Below are positions 8,175 to 17,333 of a stretch of 46,915 nucleotides of DNA, piece after piece. This DNA is from Brumimicrobium sp965659845 (lineage in GTDB: Bacteria > Bacteroidota > Bacteroidia > Flavobacteriales_D > Crocinitomicaceae). How positions within the stretch are numbered: the first letter of the stretch is position 1; every line of letters begins with the position of its first letter. The stretch covers positions 1-46,915 of the forward strand of contig CBFHXS010000009.1 of NCBI GenBank assembly GCA_965659845.1, in the 5' to 3' direction. The position numbers and the translations under genes were made by a program. Below the pieces are notes generated by a model. That model worked only from the letters and a program-made list of their open reading frames with translations, had not been told where the DNA came from and made no database searches.

Positions 8175-10721
8175 CTATTGAACAGAAATCTTCTTGATAA
8201 CAATGTTATTGTCAGTCTCAATTTCAATCAGGTAATTACCAGAGGATAAATTTACGAGTTCTAAAGTTGCTTTTTTCGTATTTGGATATGAGCTCAAAAG
8301 CACCTGTCCAATTGTATTCCTAACAACTAGACTATTCAAATTCTCATTGTCCGACTCTACGTTTAGCAGTCCATTTGTAGGATTAGGATATACTTGAATT
8401 GCGGCATTTGAAAATTCTTCCAAGCTTAATGTCCATTGAACAGCATTTGAAAAGCTTGAGCAGCCATCAAGCCCGGTTATAGAAACACTGTAATAACCAT
8501 TAGAATCTGGATAGATTACCTGACCTGTTTCACCAGGTAAAGCATTATCATTCAAGTACCATTGATAGTTCGGTCCATTTGACGAAATTAAACTCTGCCC
8601 AATTTCAGAAATAGATGGATTTGGAAGAGGGTTTCCAACCGAAATTTCAAAAGTATCAGAATACACTTTGCAACCTTGTTCATTCCTCCCGTATACCCAT
8701 ATGGTGTCCACTTGATCAATTAATACACTTGAAGTGTTATCGCCGTTCGACCAATCATAACTCTGTAAAGGAATATTGGTGTTGATTTCAGTTGTAGTTT
8801 GACATACCACGGTATCTCCTAAAAGTTGTAACCCTCCTGATGTTTCCAACAGTAAATTAAATGCATCAACCTTACCTGCTCCGTATTCATAATTAGGAAC
8901 AGTACCTGTAAAGCCATCTTCAATTGCTGAACTTTGTAAATCTTGCTTAAAATCACTCCATGAACTATTCCCACATTTCTCTAGATATAAGGCGGCTATA
9001 CCGGCTACTGTCGGAGAAGCCATCGAAGTCCCTCCGTTTCTTACATGAAAACCGCCATTGTCAATTAAAGAGTTGTAGGCCGGATTATTCAAAATCCAGA
9101 AAGGTCCACTGCCGAGTGTCACATCACCTGATGCTGAAATATCTGGTTTGAGCACACCAGTTCTTGCAGGACCCCTACTCGATGAAGGAGCAATTGTTCC
9201 AGGAGAAGTCATATCGGTAGATGGATAGTACTGATTCCCGTTGTTATCAATGTGCCCAAGTCTGCACCTCAAATTTCCCACAGAAATAACTTTATCCGAA
9301 CAGTTCCATGATGAAACAATAGACTGTAACGTGTCTGGCCTGAAATAGTCAATGATCGAGGGGAATTCGGGTGCCGTTGGGATATTGTATACAATCTCAT
9401 TAAGTCCAAGGAAAGTTCCACTCCAAAGATCATATTTCCCGCCGCCTGTTGTCGAAAAACGAAGACGATAATTTGTCGAGTCCATACTTGAGCAATAGCC
9501 TTGTAAGTGGAAATTAGAACCCACAGTTTCAGTAAAAATCTGCAAAGTGGCAATGCGTTCTCCATCAGAATTCCAAAGTGTATCAAAAACTGTATTACCA
9601 ATATTATCTAGTGCACCTCGAAAAACTGTTTCTGCCCGATCCTCATAACTCGGACCAGGTAGATTGGCTCCGAATGCATAGTCAAATTGAGCCTCATCTA
9701 TATCAGACCATAAATCGAAAAAAACAGTATTATTTCCAAAGGCACCTGAAGGATTATTTTCAAACCAAACAAAATTAGTATCCACTAGATTCATATTCCC
9801 TTGCACATGATAAGGGGCCTGTCGACCAGAATTTCCAGCAGCACAAATGATCAAACGACCATTTTTTTCTTCAAGCATAGATTCCATGAGCTCACTCGCT
9901 GGATCCGTCCCATCATGACTACCCAAGTATGTACCTAAACTTAAATTTACCACAGCTGGCTTACCTAGGCTATCTGCAACTTTAAAAATGTAGTCACAGG
10001 CATCAGCAATGGTTAAGGTCCAGTTCGGTAAATTAAAATTGGTCTCAACGAAAATAATATCAGATTCAGGAGCCATACCCTTATTTGTTCCATTTGCCAA
10101 ACCGTTGGATGCGCAAATACCTGTAACAGTTGTCCCATGACCAGAACTCTCTTCGTTACTCGTAATAGTTCCGTCATTTATTTGAGATGCGTACCATACT
10201 TGTCCGTAATTATATGGTGACGGAGTTTGAGTAGGATTCAATATAGAATGATCCCAATAGCGAATTACCCGACTGTCACCATTTGGCTTTATAAAATCCG
10301 GATGACGGTGATCCAAGCCTTCGTCAACAATTCCTACGATAACATCTTTTCCTGTATAAGCTTGTTGTAATGGACTCAAACCATTGTGGACTTCATTAAC
10401 CTTGTGCATCACTCTTGCTGTATCATCCAGGAGAGATGGAGGCGCGTATTCAAAATAAAAATCAGTGATCCTATTATCAGTTGCAGATTTTTGAATAAAA
10501 CTAGGCGCAGCAGTAATAAAAATCCAATTCTCAGTTGTTCTTTTAATTGCAATTTGCTCTTCAGCCAAATAAACTCGGTTTTCAATCGTATTTGGAATAG
10601 CAAAAGGCAATTTTGTCTGAGGTTTTGTATCTAGAGTAGATAGAAAACCAAATTTCTGTGCGGATGTAACTGACGTAATAGTCAGCACAATGAATAAAAT
10701 TATGTATTTTTGGAACACCAT
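8175..10721 (-). CDS. Secreted S8 (subtilisin-like) serine peptidase with T9SS sorting domain
   Basis: An 848-residue exported subtilase from the ATG at 10721, which gives a clear signal peptide (VFQKYIILFIVLTITSVTSAQ). Starts further upstream (10760, 11018) are in frame; 11018 would run into the divergent gene and is rejected. The catalytic triad reads as D133 (GIVDEGLDHRHPDF), H195 (GHGTTVTG) and S566 (GGTSMASPTVAG), with oxyanion N297 (AAGNSG). A long insert of roughly 180 residues (about 310-490) with jelly-roll character lies between N297 and the Ser region. After an Ig-like region, the C-terminus (about 775-848, from VYPNPTNG) is a type A T9SS sorting domain, so it should cross the outer membrane and be surface-bound or released. 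Confidence 0.93.
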   Translation of the reverse strand: MVFQKYIILFIVLTITSVTSAQKFGFLSTLDTKPQTKLPFAIPNTIENRVYLAEEQIAIKRTTENWIFITAAPSFIQKSATDNRITDFYFEYAPPSLLDDTARVMHKVNEVHNGLSPLQQAYTGKDVIVGIVDEGLDHRHPDFIKPNGDSRVIRYWDHSILNPTQTPSPYNYGQVWYASQINDGTITSNEESSGHGTTVTGICASNGLANGTNKGMAPESDIIFVETNFNLPNWTLTIADACDYIFKVADSLGKPAVVNLSLGTYLGSHDGTDPASELMESMLEEKNGRLIICAAGNSGRQAPYHVQGNMNLVDTNFVWFENNPSGAFGNNTVFFDLWSDIDEAQFDYAFGANLPGPSYEDRAETVFRGALDNIGNTVFDTLWNSDGERIATLQIFTETVGSNFHLQGYCSSMDSTNYRLRFSTTGGGKYDLWSGTFLGLNEIVYNIPTAPEFPSIIDYFRPDTLQSIVSSWNCSDKVISVGNLRCRLGHIDNNGNQYYPSTDMTSPGTIAPSSSRGPARTGVLKPDISASGDVTLGSGPFWILNNPAYNSLIDNGGFHVRNGGTSMASPTVAGIAALYLEKCGNSSWSDFKQDLQSSAIEDGFTGTVPNYEYGAGKVDAFNLLLETSGGLQLLGDTVVCQTTTEINTNIPLQSYDWSNGDNTSSVLIDQVDTIWVYGRNEQGCKVYSDTFEISVGNPLPNPSISEIGQSLISSNGPNYQWYLNDNALPGETGQVIYPDSNGYYSVSITGLDGCSSFSNAVQWTLSLEEFSNAAIQVYPNPTNGLLNVESDNENLNSLVVRNTIGQVLLSSYPNTKKATLELVNLSSGNYLIEIETDNNIVIKKISVQ

Positions 10722-10837
10722 TTGTATTGTAATATACCCTATAAACTGCGAAAAACGCATCTTTATGGAATAAATATCGCAAATTTGAATTGATTTCTCA
10801 AATTTTGCATTTAAGATTAGAATAAAATTATCATCGT
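10722..10837. other. Divergent promoter region between two subtilase genes
   Basis: A 116-base AT-rich gap from which the two S8 peptidase genes diverge. No perfect TAnnTTTG box is seen on either strand. The closest matches are CAAATTTG-type sequences around 10799-10806, so the promoters are not assigned. Confidence 0.4.
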
Positions 10838-12436
10838 ATGAAAAAAGTATTGTTAAGACTATTGTTGCCAGCATTGATTGGAACTTATTTTTCAACAGCA
10901 ACGGCGCAAGTAGATAAGGATGTACTGAACTGGTACAACTCGAAGAAGACGGGAATGTCGACAGAAAAAGCCTATAAAAAATTGAAGAAGCGCACCCCAG
11001 ACACTGTGGTTGTTGCAATTATTGATTCAGGTATAGATATAGAACACGAAGATTTACAAGGTAAGATTTGGGTAAATAAAGATGAGATCCCAAACAATGG
11101 GAAAGATGACGATAACAATGGATATGTTGATGACGTGCATGGTTGGAACTTCCTTGGAAACAAGGACGGTGAAAATCAAGATGCAGCCAGACTGAACGTT
11201 ACCCGTATTTATGCTCAGTTAAAACCTAAATTTGAAGGTAAAGAAGAAGCTGATATTTCAAATGAAGATCGCAAAGATTACGAACTTTACCTTGAAACAA
11301 AGGAAGAAGTTGAAACGAACCTTGAGAATTACAAGAATGCGATAGAGCAAACTAAGCAATTCCGTGACCAAATGCTCCCAATGCTTCCTGGAATGATTGG
11401 AAATATGATCGGAAAAGAAGATTATACACTTAAAGATCTAGAAAAATGGGAGCCTGAAGATGCCCAAGGTAAGCAAATGAAAAGCATCGGTATTCAGCTA
11501 AAGAAAGGAAAACTAAATGAAGAAGCGATTAACAGCCAGCTGAAGCAAATTCAAATGATGGTAGACTACAATTACAACCCTGATTATGATGATCGCGGAT
11601 TGATTGGAGATGACCCATATGATTTAACGGATACGGATTACGGTAACAATGATGTTGAAGGGCCTGATGCATTGCATGGAACTCACGTTGGTGGGATTGT
11701 TGGAGCAATTAGAGGAAATGACCTTGGTGGAGATGGTGTAGCAAACAATGTTAAGCTAATGTCTTTGAGAGCAGTACCTAACGGGGACGAGTTTGATAAA
11801 GATATCGCTTTAGCCATTCGTTATGCGGTTGATAATGGTGCAGATGTTATTAATGGTTCTTTCGGAAAATCATATTCAAGTATGCCTAAAGCTGTTTACG
11901 ATGCATTGATGTATGCGGAAGAGAAAGGTGTATTATTCGTGCATGCCGCAGGTAACTCAGCAGAAGACTTAGCGGATAACCCAAACTTTCCAGCTGTCAT
12001 GTATGATTTCCAATCAAAACCATTTACTCACCTTCTAACAATTGGTGCCTCTACGAGAGAGCATAAAGAAAAATTACCAGCTGTATTCTCGAATCACGGT
12101 GCAGAACAAGTAGATATTTTTGCTCCGGGAGCTGAAATCTACAACTCAGTACCACAAAGTGAGTACAAAGAATTACAAGGTACTTCAATGGCTTCTCCAA
12201 TGGTGGCTGGTGTTGCTGCGTTATTGAAAGGGTACTTCCCTTCTTTAACAATGCTTGAAATCAAAAATATTATTCTTGAATCAGGTGATGATTTCGCAGA
12301 TACAGACCAGAAACTTCCTGGTAGTGATGAATTGGTTAAATTCAGTACACTATCTGTAACTGGAAAAGTTGTGAACGTTTTAGAAGCTGTTAAAATGGCT
12401 CAAGAACTTGAAGAAAAGAAACAAGAAGAACAATAG
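10838..12436 (+). CDS. S8 family serine peptidase with a large insert between Asp and His
   Basis: A 532-residue exported subtilase. The signal peptide (MKKVLLRLLLPALIGTYFSTATAQ) starts at an ATG. The triad is D63 (AIIDSGIDIEHEDL), H280 (LHGTHVGG) and S450 (LQGTSMASPMVAG), with oxyanion N373 (HAAGNSAED). Between D63 and H280 there are over 210 residues, against about 30 in subtilisin. Part of this is an Asp/Asn-rich segment (NNGKDDDNNGYVDDVHG), possibly a calcium site, and part a helical Lys/Glu-rich region. A second acidic loop (NPDYDDRGLIGDDPYD) precedes the catalytic His. There is no T9SS domain, so it is probably periplasmic. It is transcribed away from the T9SS subtilase and ends at a strong terminator. 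Confidence 0.92.
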   Translation: MKKVLLRLLLPALIGTYFSTATAQVDKDVLNWYNSKKTGMSTEKAYKKLKKRTPDTVVVAIIDSGIDIEHEDLQGKIWVNKDEIPNNGKDDDNNGYVDDVHGWNFLGNKDGENQDAARLNVTRIYAQLKPKFEGKEEADISNEDRKDYELYLETKEEVETNLENYKNAIEQTKQFRDQMLPMLPGMIGNMIGKEDYTLKDLEKWEPEDAQGKQMKSIGIQLKKGKLNEEAINSQLKQIQMMVDYNYNPDYDDRGLIGDDPYDLTDTDYGNNDVEGPDALHGTHVGGIVGAIRGNDLGGDGVANNVKLMSLRAVPNGDEFDKDIALAIRYAVDNGADVINGSFGKSYSSMPKAVYDALMYAEEKGVLFVHAAGNSAEDLADNPNFPAVMYDFQSKPFTHLLTIGASTREHKEKLPAVFSNHGAEQVDIFAPGAEIYNSVPQSEYKELQGTSMASPMVAGVAALLKGYFPSLTMLEIKNIILESGDDFADTDQKLPGSDELVKFSTLSVTGKVVNVLEAVKMAQELEEKKQEEQ

Positions 12437-12455
12437 TTCATTTTGTAATGTTTTG

Positions 12456-12486
12456 AAAGGGTGTCCAAATTGGGCACCCTTTTTGT
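12456..12486 (+). terminator. Rho-independent terminator after the second subtilase
   Basis: An 11-bp stem (12456-12466 with 12472-12482, one G-T pair), a 5-base loop, and a T-run. It lies 19 bases after the stop codon. Confidence 0.88.
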
Positions 12487-12499
12487 TATCTCAGAGTTT

Positions 12500-13582
12500 A
12501 TGAAATATTTATTCGTACTTTTTTTAATCCTATTTACTTCAAGTTTTTCGAGTGCACAAGAGGTTTTTCCTTTTATTGATAACATGGAATATCTCAAAAG
12601 TTTCCAAAATGGGAAAGAGCGTCAGGTAGATTATCTCAGACCAATAGACCTAAAGTATTCCGAAGAAATTATCGCATATATTGATAATAAAAGTGACTTC
12701 TTTATTTACGATGGACAATCAAAAGAAAGAATGACGGGTCTTGCCAATGACTATAAAATTGGAATAAATCTAGCTGCCTGGAATACTGGGCCTATTGTAT
12801 CTGTTTGGGACAATGGTAAGCAACATGTACTAACACAATTTGGAAGAAGGTACGAAATATCTGATAGTTTAGTGGTATTTGAAGATCGCAGAGACAATGC
12901 AATTCGTGTATATTACAATGATAGTATTTACGACTTATTCTATAGTGTTACAGACCTTTCATTTCCAACGGCCATTGGAAGTAACTCTGTAGCTTTTGTT
13001 GGTAATGGAGATGTTCATTATTCGTTTATCGCTGGTAAAACTGTTGAGATTGGTGTGATCAATGACCCGGTAAATTATAAGGCAGGAGGTAATATTATTG
13101 CCTTCAATGATCCATTTAATCAAACTTTCGCCATTACAATGCAGAATGAAATTTTAGATGTCGAAAATATTACCGTAAACGACTATAAAGCTGGATACGA
13201 TCTTGTGGTGTATAGAGACAGAAATGAAAACTTGAAAGGTTATATAGATTACGAGCTTGTTACACTAAGCAATTATTCCGCGCAGTTTTATGATGTTTTC
13301 AGAGATGTAGTTGTCTGGGGTGAAAATGGTATTTTCTATACATACATGAACGGTAGAAAATATGAGATTTGCAACTACATACCACAAGAATATAAAATAA
13401 GAAATGGTATTGTTGCCTTCCGTAATTTGAATGGAGGTATATCCGTTTTTTACAATGAACAAGTTAAGATCGTTAGTAATCTAAGCGGTGCAGAGTTTGA
13501 AGTTAATGGAAATACTGTTCGCGTTCAAGTGAACAGAGGAAACTTCATCTTCTTCAAAAATGGAAAGACCTATCAGCACTAA
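12500..13582 (+). CDS. Exported protein of about nine 35-residue repeats, function unknown
   Basis: A 360-residue protein. The ATG at 12500 is chosen because it gives a signal peptide (MKYLFVLFLILFTSSFSSAQ) and because the upstream ATG at 12461 lies inside the terminator stem. I do not recognise a named family. The mature part divides into roughly nine tandem units of about 35 residues. Each opens with a hydrophobic strand (IIAYID, LAAWNT, LVVFED, SVAFVG, IIAFND, LVVYRD, VVVWGE, IVAFRN), then a second strand ending in an aromatic plus turn (VYYNDS, TYMNGRKYE, VFYNEQ), and closes with Y-K-[IA]-x-[GR]-[ND]. This looks like a beta-propeller, by analogy with TolB/WG-type repeats. It has no T9SS tail, so it should be periplasmic. 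Confidence 0.78.
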   Translation: MKYLFVLFLILFTSSFSSAQEVFPFIDNMEYLKSFQNGKERQVDYLRPIDLKYSEEIIAYIDNKSDFFIYDGQSKERMTGLANDYKIGINLAAWNTGPIVSVWDNGKQHVLTQFGRRYEISDSLVVFEDRRDNAIRVYYNDSIYDLFYSVTDLSFPTAIGSNSVAFVGNGDVHYSFIAGKTVEIGVINDPVNYKAGGNIIAFNDPFNQTFAITMQNEILDVENITVNDYKAGYDLVVYRDRNENLKGYIDYELVTLSNYSAQFYDVFRDVVVWGENGIFYTYMNGRKYEICNYIPQEYKIRNGIVAFRNLNGGISVFYNEQVKIVSNLSGAEFEVNGNTVRVQVNRGNFIFFKNGKTYQH

Positions 13583-13668
13583 TTCTATTCATACCTATTA
13601 ATTATTTCATTACATTAGAAGACACGCTTGATGTAAGCATATAATTTTTCAACCGACTAAGGTTTAGA

Positions 13669-15024
13669 ATGTCATTGAATACTTCTTCTATGGAACATAT
13701 TGTTATAATTGGAAATGGAATCTCAGGTGTAACTGCAGCCAGACATATTCGTAAAATGTCGGATAAACAGATCACCATCATCTCTGCTGAATCCAAGTAC
13801 TTTTTCTCCAGAACTGCCCTTATGTATATATACATGGGGCATATGCGCTTCAAAGACACACAACCCTATGAAGAGGGTTTTTGGAAGAAAAACAACATTG
13901 AGATCATTCAGGACTTTGTTGAGAATATCGATTATCAAAATAAAACATTAAAGCTTTCAAACTCATCAGCAATTTCTTTCGACAAGCTTATTCTTGCGAC
14001 AGGTTCAAAGCCCAACAGATTCGGGTGGAAAGGACAAGACTTGAAAGGTGTACAAGGTCTTTATTCGAAAAATGATCTCGACCTTATGGAAGAAAACACC
14101 AAAGGTATAACTTCAGCAGTAATAATAGGTGGAGGACTTATTGGCGTAGAGATGGCAGAAATGCTATTGACCAGAAATATAAACGTGACCTTTCTCATTC
14201 GTGAAGATCGATTCTGGGGAGGTGTACTTCCTAAAGAAGATGGAGAAATGGTAAAACGACACATGGAAAAACACCACGGCCTTCATCTTAGATTTAAAGA
14301 AGAACTCGAGGAAATTGTAGCAGATAGCGAAGGTAAGGTTAATCATGTAATCACTAAAAATAATGAAAAGATCTCATGCCAATTTGTTGGCCTGACTGCA
14401 GGTGTTCACCCCAATATTCAATTCATAAAAGATACAGAACTGGAAACCAATAAAGGAATCCTTGTTAATCCGGACCTCTCAACCAACATCGAAGATGTAT
14501 ATGCTATTGGAGATTGTGCTGAATTCAAAAAGCCAAATGGTAAACGCAAATCTATAGAGCAAGTTTGGTACACTGGCAGAATGATGGGAGAAACAGTGGC
14601 ACAAACAATTTGTGGTAAACCAACAAACTATGAGCCGGGAAACTGGTTTAATTCTGCTAAATTCTTTGACTTGGAATACCAGACTTATGGATGGGTTTGG
14701 AATGAATTGAAAGAAAATGAAGAAGAGTTTATCTGGTCAAATGAAGATAAAGAACTTTTACTTCACTTTGTATTTGATAAACAAACACATGCAATCAAAG
14801 GAGTAAATACATTTGGAATCCGTTTACGGCATGAAGTATTTGATCATTGGCTTACAGAAAAGTTAAAAATTGAGGAGATTCTTAGTAATCTGAAATCTGC
14901 GAACTTCGATCCAGAATTTTACAAAAGATACGAAAACGTGATACTGAATGAATTCAATCAAGCGTTTCAATCGAATGTAAAGCTGAAGAAATCCAGCTGG
15001 TGGAAAAACGTTATAAATTCTTAA
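13669..15024 (+). CDS. NAD(P)/FAD-dependent oxidoreductase (pyridine nucleotide-disulfide reductase fold)
   Basis: A 451-residue soluble flavoprotein (or 444 from the in-frame ATG at 13690, which places the Rossmann motif closer to the start). It has an FAD-binding GxGxxG (IVIIGNGISGVTAARHI), a second, NAD(P)H-binding GxGxxG (AVIIGGGLIGVEMAEMLL), and the C-terminal FAD motif VYAIGDCAEF. No redox-active CxxxxC is visible, so it resembles NADH:rubredoxin/ferredoxin reductases and NirB-like subunits rather than disulfide reductases. After about residue 310 there is a C-terminal part with many Trp, Phe and Asn residues. The gene ends 3 bases before the 4Fe-4S membrane protein gene, so the two are almost certainly co-translated partners; it likely passes electrons from NAD(P)H to that protein. 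Confidence 0.88.
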   Translation: MSLNTSSMEHIVIIGNGISGVTAARHIRKMSDKQITIISAESKYFFSRTALMYIYMGHMRFKDTQPYEEGFWKKNNIEIIQDFVENIDYQNKTLKLSNSSAISFDKLILATGSKPNRFGWKGQDLKGVQGLYSKNDLDLMEENTKGITSAVIIGGGLIGVEMAEMLLTRNINVTFLIREDRFWGGVLPKEDGEMVKRHMEKHHGLHLRFKEELEEIVADSEGKVNHVITKNNEKISCQFVGLTAGVHPNIQFIKDTELETNKGILVNPDLSTNIEDVYAIGDCAEFKKPNGKRKSIEQVWYTGRMMGETVAQTICGKPTNYEPGNWFNSAKFFDLEYQTYGWVWNELKENEEEFIWSNEDKELLLHFVFDKQTHAIKGVNTFGIRLRHEVFDHWLTEKLKIEEILSNLKSANFDPEFYKRYENVILNEFNQAFQSNVKLKKSSWWKNVINS

Positions 15025-15027
15025 AAT

Positions 15028-16593
15028 ATGTCGACAATGCTCAATCAATCCATTTCAGGAGATACCACTTCGCTCAATGCACCTCAAAAGTTGGCTGCAG
15101 CAACGGGCATGATAGGTTTCATTATACTTCTATTAGCCTCTTTCAATGTCAACTTTCAACCCCTTTGGATTTGGTTAACAGTCTCATTAGCATCGATTTC
15201 TGTAGGTATCTTATGGTATACCAGAGCAACGTATTCTGGACGTACTGCTGGAATAAAAAACGATGGGACATTTTTCAGATCACTTACTTCACGAGGCCTA
15301 TATGGTTACTTGGTGGGAGTTTTACTTACCTCTTTTTATATCATACTCTATTTTTATCCTGAATACATTGGTTTAAATAAAGGGGACAACGGCGGATTGA
15401 TTAAACTGTTTGACCCTCTAAGTAAATCTCTTAGTGGCAATCCTGCTAGTCAATGGTTCGTATATGGGACAATTTATACTCTAGCCATTCTATTCTTCGG
15501 AGTTAAATATATTGTTAAGTACCGTCACAGTAAATATCACATCATACGGACACTCTCGGTAATGTTCTTTCAATTAGCATTTGCTTTCTTAATTCCAGAA
15601 TTTATGGCGGCATTGAATGGAGATTTACCTTATTATGATTGGAAAAGCATGTGGCCATTGAATTTTTATTTTTTCGATCAATACAATGTCAATGGGATGT
15701 TGAATGGAGGAACGATCGGAGCTGTTATGCTGACTTTTGGTATTGCTTCGATCTTTGTTATCTCACCTGTGTTAACGTTCTTTTTTGGGAAAAGATGGTA
15801 CTGTTCCTGGGTTTGTGGATGTGGAGGTCTTGCAGAAACGGCAGGAGATTCTTTTCGACAGTTGAGTAATAACTCAACTAGATCTTGGAAAATTGAGCGC
15901 TGGTTGATCCATGTTGTTGTAGTATTTATAACTATTTCCACAACTGCTGTTATCCATTCCTATCTAGGAACCGACACCACTAAATATTGGCTAACCAAGA
16001 CCAGCTTCTTATGGATTGTTGGAGGTATTCTATCAGCGGTATTCGCATGGGTAATGATCTTCAAAAGAGATAAACTGCAAAAGGACGCACAATACGGTGC
16101 AATCGGCTTTTTTGCAGTAATTATTGCACTACTAGGGATACATGGTTTATCAGATACGGATCACATATTTTTACTTGAGAAAAAAACCATTCGTAGCGGT
16201 TATGGCTTCCTGATTGGTTCAATCTTCTCAGGAGTCATTGGAACGGGATTCTATCCAATACTAGGCAATCGAGTATGGTGCAGATTTGGATGTCCAATGG
16301 CCGCTATCCTCGGTTTTCAGCAGAAATTATTCTCGAAATTTAGAATCACAACAAATGGAGGTCAATGCATATCATGTGGGAATTGTTCAACATATTGTGA
16401 GATGGGAATTGATGTTAGAGCATATGCTCAAAAAGGTCAGAACATTGTTCGATCTTCGTGTGTTGGTTGTGGCGTTTGTTCTTCGGTATGTCCGCGAGGC
16501 GTTCTGAAACTTGAGAACGGTCCAAGCGAGGGTCGGGTCGATGAAAACCCGATTATTATTGGACATGATAATCAACCTCGACTCAACAGATAA
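15028..16593 (+). CDS. Polytopic membrane 4Fe-4S protein (NapH/NosR/RdxA-like)
   Basis: A 521-residue integral membrane protein with roughly ten hydrophobic segments. In-membrane cysteine motifs of the NapH/NosR type are seen: C259, C263 and C265 (WYCSWVCGCGG), and C418/C422 (WCRFGCPMA). Near the C-terminus are two classical ferredoxin motifs: C447, C450, C453, C457 and C478, C481, C484, C488, the last followed by Pro, predicting two [4Fe-4S] clusters facing the cytoplasm. Family members pass electrons between quinol or soluble donors and periplasmic or membrane acceptors. No denitrification, nitrate reductase or cytochrome oxidase assembly genes are nearby; it sits between a flavoprotein and glycosyltransferases. 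Its electron acceptor is unknown. Confidence 0.88.
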   Translation: MSTMLNQSISGDTTSLNAPQKLAAATGMIGFIILLLASFNVNFQPLWIWLTVSLASISVGILWYTRATYSGRTAGIKNDGTFFRSLTSRGLYGYLVGVLLTSFYIILYFYPEYIGLNKGDNGGLIKLFDPLSKSLSGNPASQWFVYGTIYTLAILFFGVKYIVKYRHSKYHIIRTLSVMFFQLAFAFLIPEFMAALNGDLPYYDWKSMWPLNFYFFDQYNVNGMLNGGTIGAVMLTFGIASIFVISPVLTFFFGKRWYCSWVCGCGGLAETAGDSFRQLSNNSTRSWKIERWLIHVVVVFITISTTAVIHSYLGTDTTKYWLTKTSFLWIVGGILSAVFAWVMIFKRDKLQKDAQYGAIGFFAVIIALLGIHGLSDTDHIFLLEKKTIRSGYGFLIGSIFSGVIGTGFYPILGNRVWCRFGCPMAAILGFQQKLFSKFRITTNGGQCISCGNCSTYCEMGIDVRAYAQKGQNIVRSSCVGCGVCSSVCPRGVLKLENGPSEGRVDENPIIIGHDNQPRLNR

Positions 16594-16616
16594 CCTATGA
16601 CTGTTTATACTTGCAA

Positions 16617-17333
16617 ATGAATTCAAGCAATCAATATCCCCCATCTTCAATATTCGTTGTAATACCTGCTTTTAATGAAGAAGAATCTATTACTAAGGTA
16701 ATCAATGAAATTCCTTTGATTGAAAAGAGCAACATCATTGTTGTCAGCAATAATTCTACTGATAAAACAGAGGAAGTCTCGAGGAATGAAGGAGCTACGG
16801 TTCTATCAGAACCAAGAAAAGGTTATGGATGGTCTTGTTTAAAGGGTATTGACTACGCAAATCAAAACGGAGCTAAAATCATTGTATTTATGGATGGTGA
16901 TTACTCAGACTATCCAGCTCAGATGACAGAAGTTCTTGCTCCTATTTTAGAAGAAAACATGGACATGGTAATTGGCTCAAGAGCGTTAGGTAAAAGACAA
17001 AAAGGTTCTATGACCTTTCCTCAAGTCTTCGGAAACTGGTTATCTACAAATTTGTTGAAAATTTTTTACCGTGCTGATTTTACCGATCTTGGACCATTCC
17101 GAGCAATTAAAACTGAAGCATTAAAAAAGCTCCACATGTCAGACAAGACGTATGGTTGGACAATTGAAATGCAGATAAAAGCAGCCAAAAAAAAGCTCAA
17201 ATTTTGCGAAGTTCCCGTTGATTATAAAACCCGAATTGGGACATCAAAAGTAAGTGGAACGTTAAAAGGTGCGGTTTTGGCAGGAATAAAAATTATCTTT
17301 GCAGTGTTTAAGTACAAGTTTACTGCTAAATGA
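16617..17333 (+). CDS. Family 2 glycosyltransferase, polyprenyl-phosphate-sugar synthase type
   Basis: A 238-residue GT-A glycosyltransferase from the ATG at 16617 (an in-frame TTG lies two codons upstream). Motifs are FVVIPAFNEEESI at the N-terminus, the metal-binding DGD in VFMDGDYSDYP, and the acceptor-region IGSRALG, with TDLGPFRAIK further on. These are typical of dolichyl/undecaprenyl-phosphate mannose or glucose synthases. There is no C-terminal membrane domain, as in short DPM1-type enzymes. It probably loads a hexose from a nucleotide sugar onto polyprenyl phosphate for the GT-C enzyme encoded two genes on. Its stop overlaps the next start by 4 bases (ATGA), so translation is coupled. 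The sugar cannot be told from sequence alone. Confidence 0.87.
   Translation: MNSSNQYPPSSIFVVIPAFNEEESITKVINEIPLIEKSNIIVVSNNSTDKTEEVSRNEGATVLSEPRKGYGWSCLKGIDYANQNGAKIIVFMDGDYSDYPAQMTEVLAPILEENMDMVIGSRALGKRQKGSMTFPQVFGNWLSTNLLKIFYRADFTDLGPFRAIKTEALKKLHMSDKTYGWTIEMQIKAAKKKLKFCEVPVDYKTRIGTSKVSGTLKGAVLAGIKIIFAVFKYKFTAK

Noticed and set aside
10722..11018. N-terminal extension of the T9SS subtilase back to 11018
   Set aside because: It would overlap the divergent subtilase gene and adds residues with no signal peptide character; the ATG at 10721 gives a proper signal peptide.
12461..12499. Upstream start of the 35-residue-repeat protein
   Set aside because: This ATG lies inside the terminator stem of the preceding gene; the next ATG gives a signal peptide.
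15639..15941. Small open frames on both strands inside the 4Fe-4S membrane protein gene
   Set aside because: They share bases with the well-supported membrane protein and have no signature of their own.
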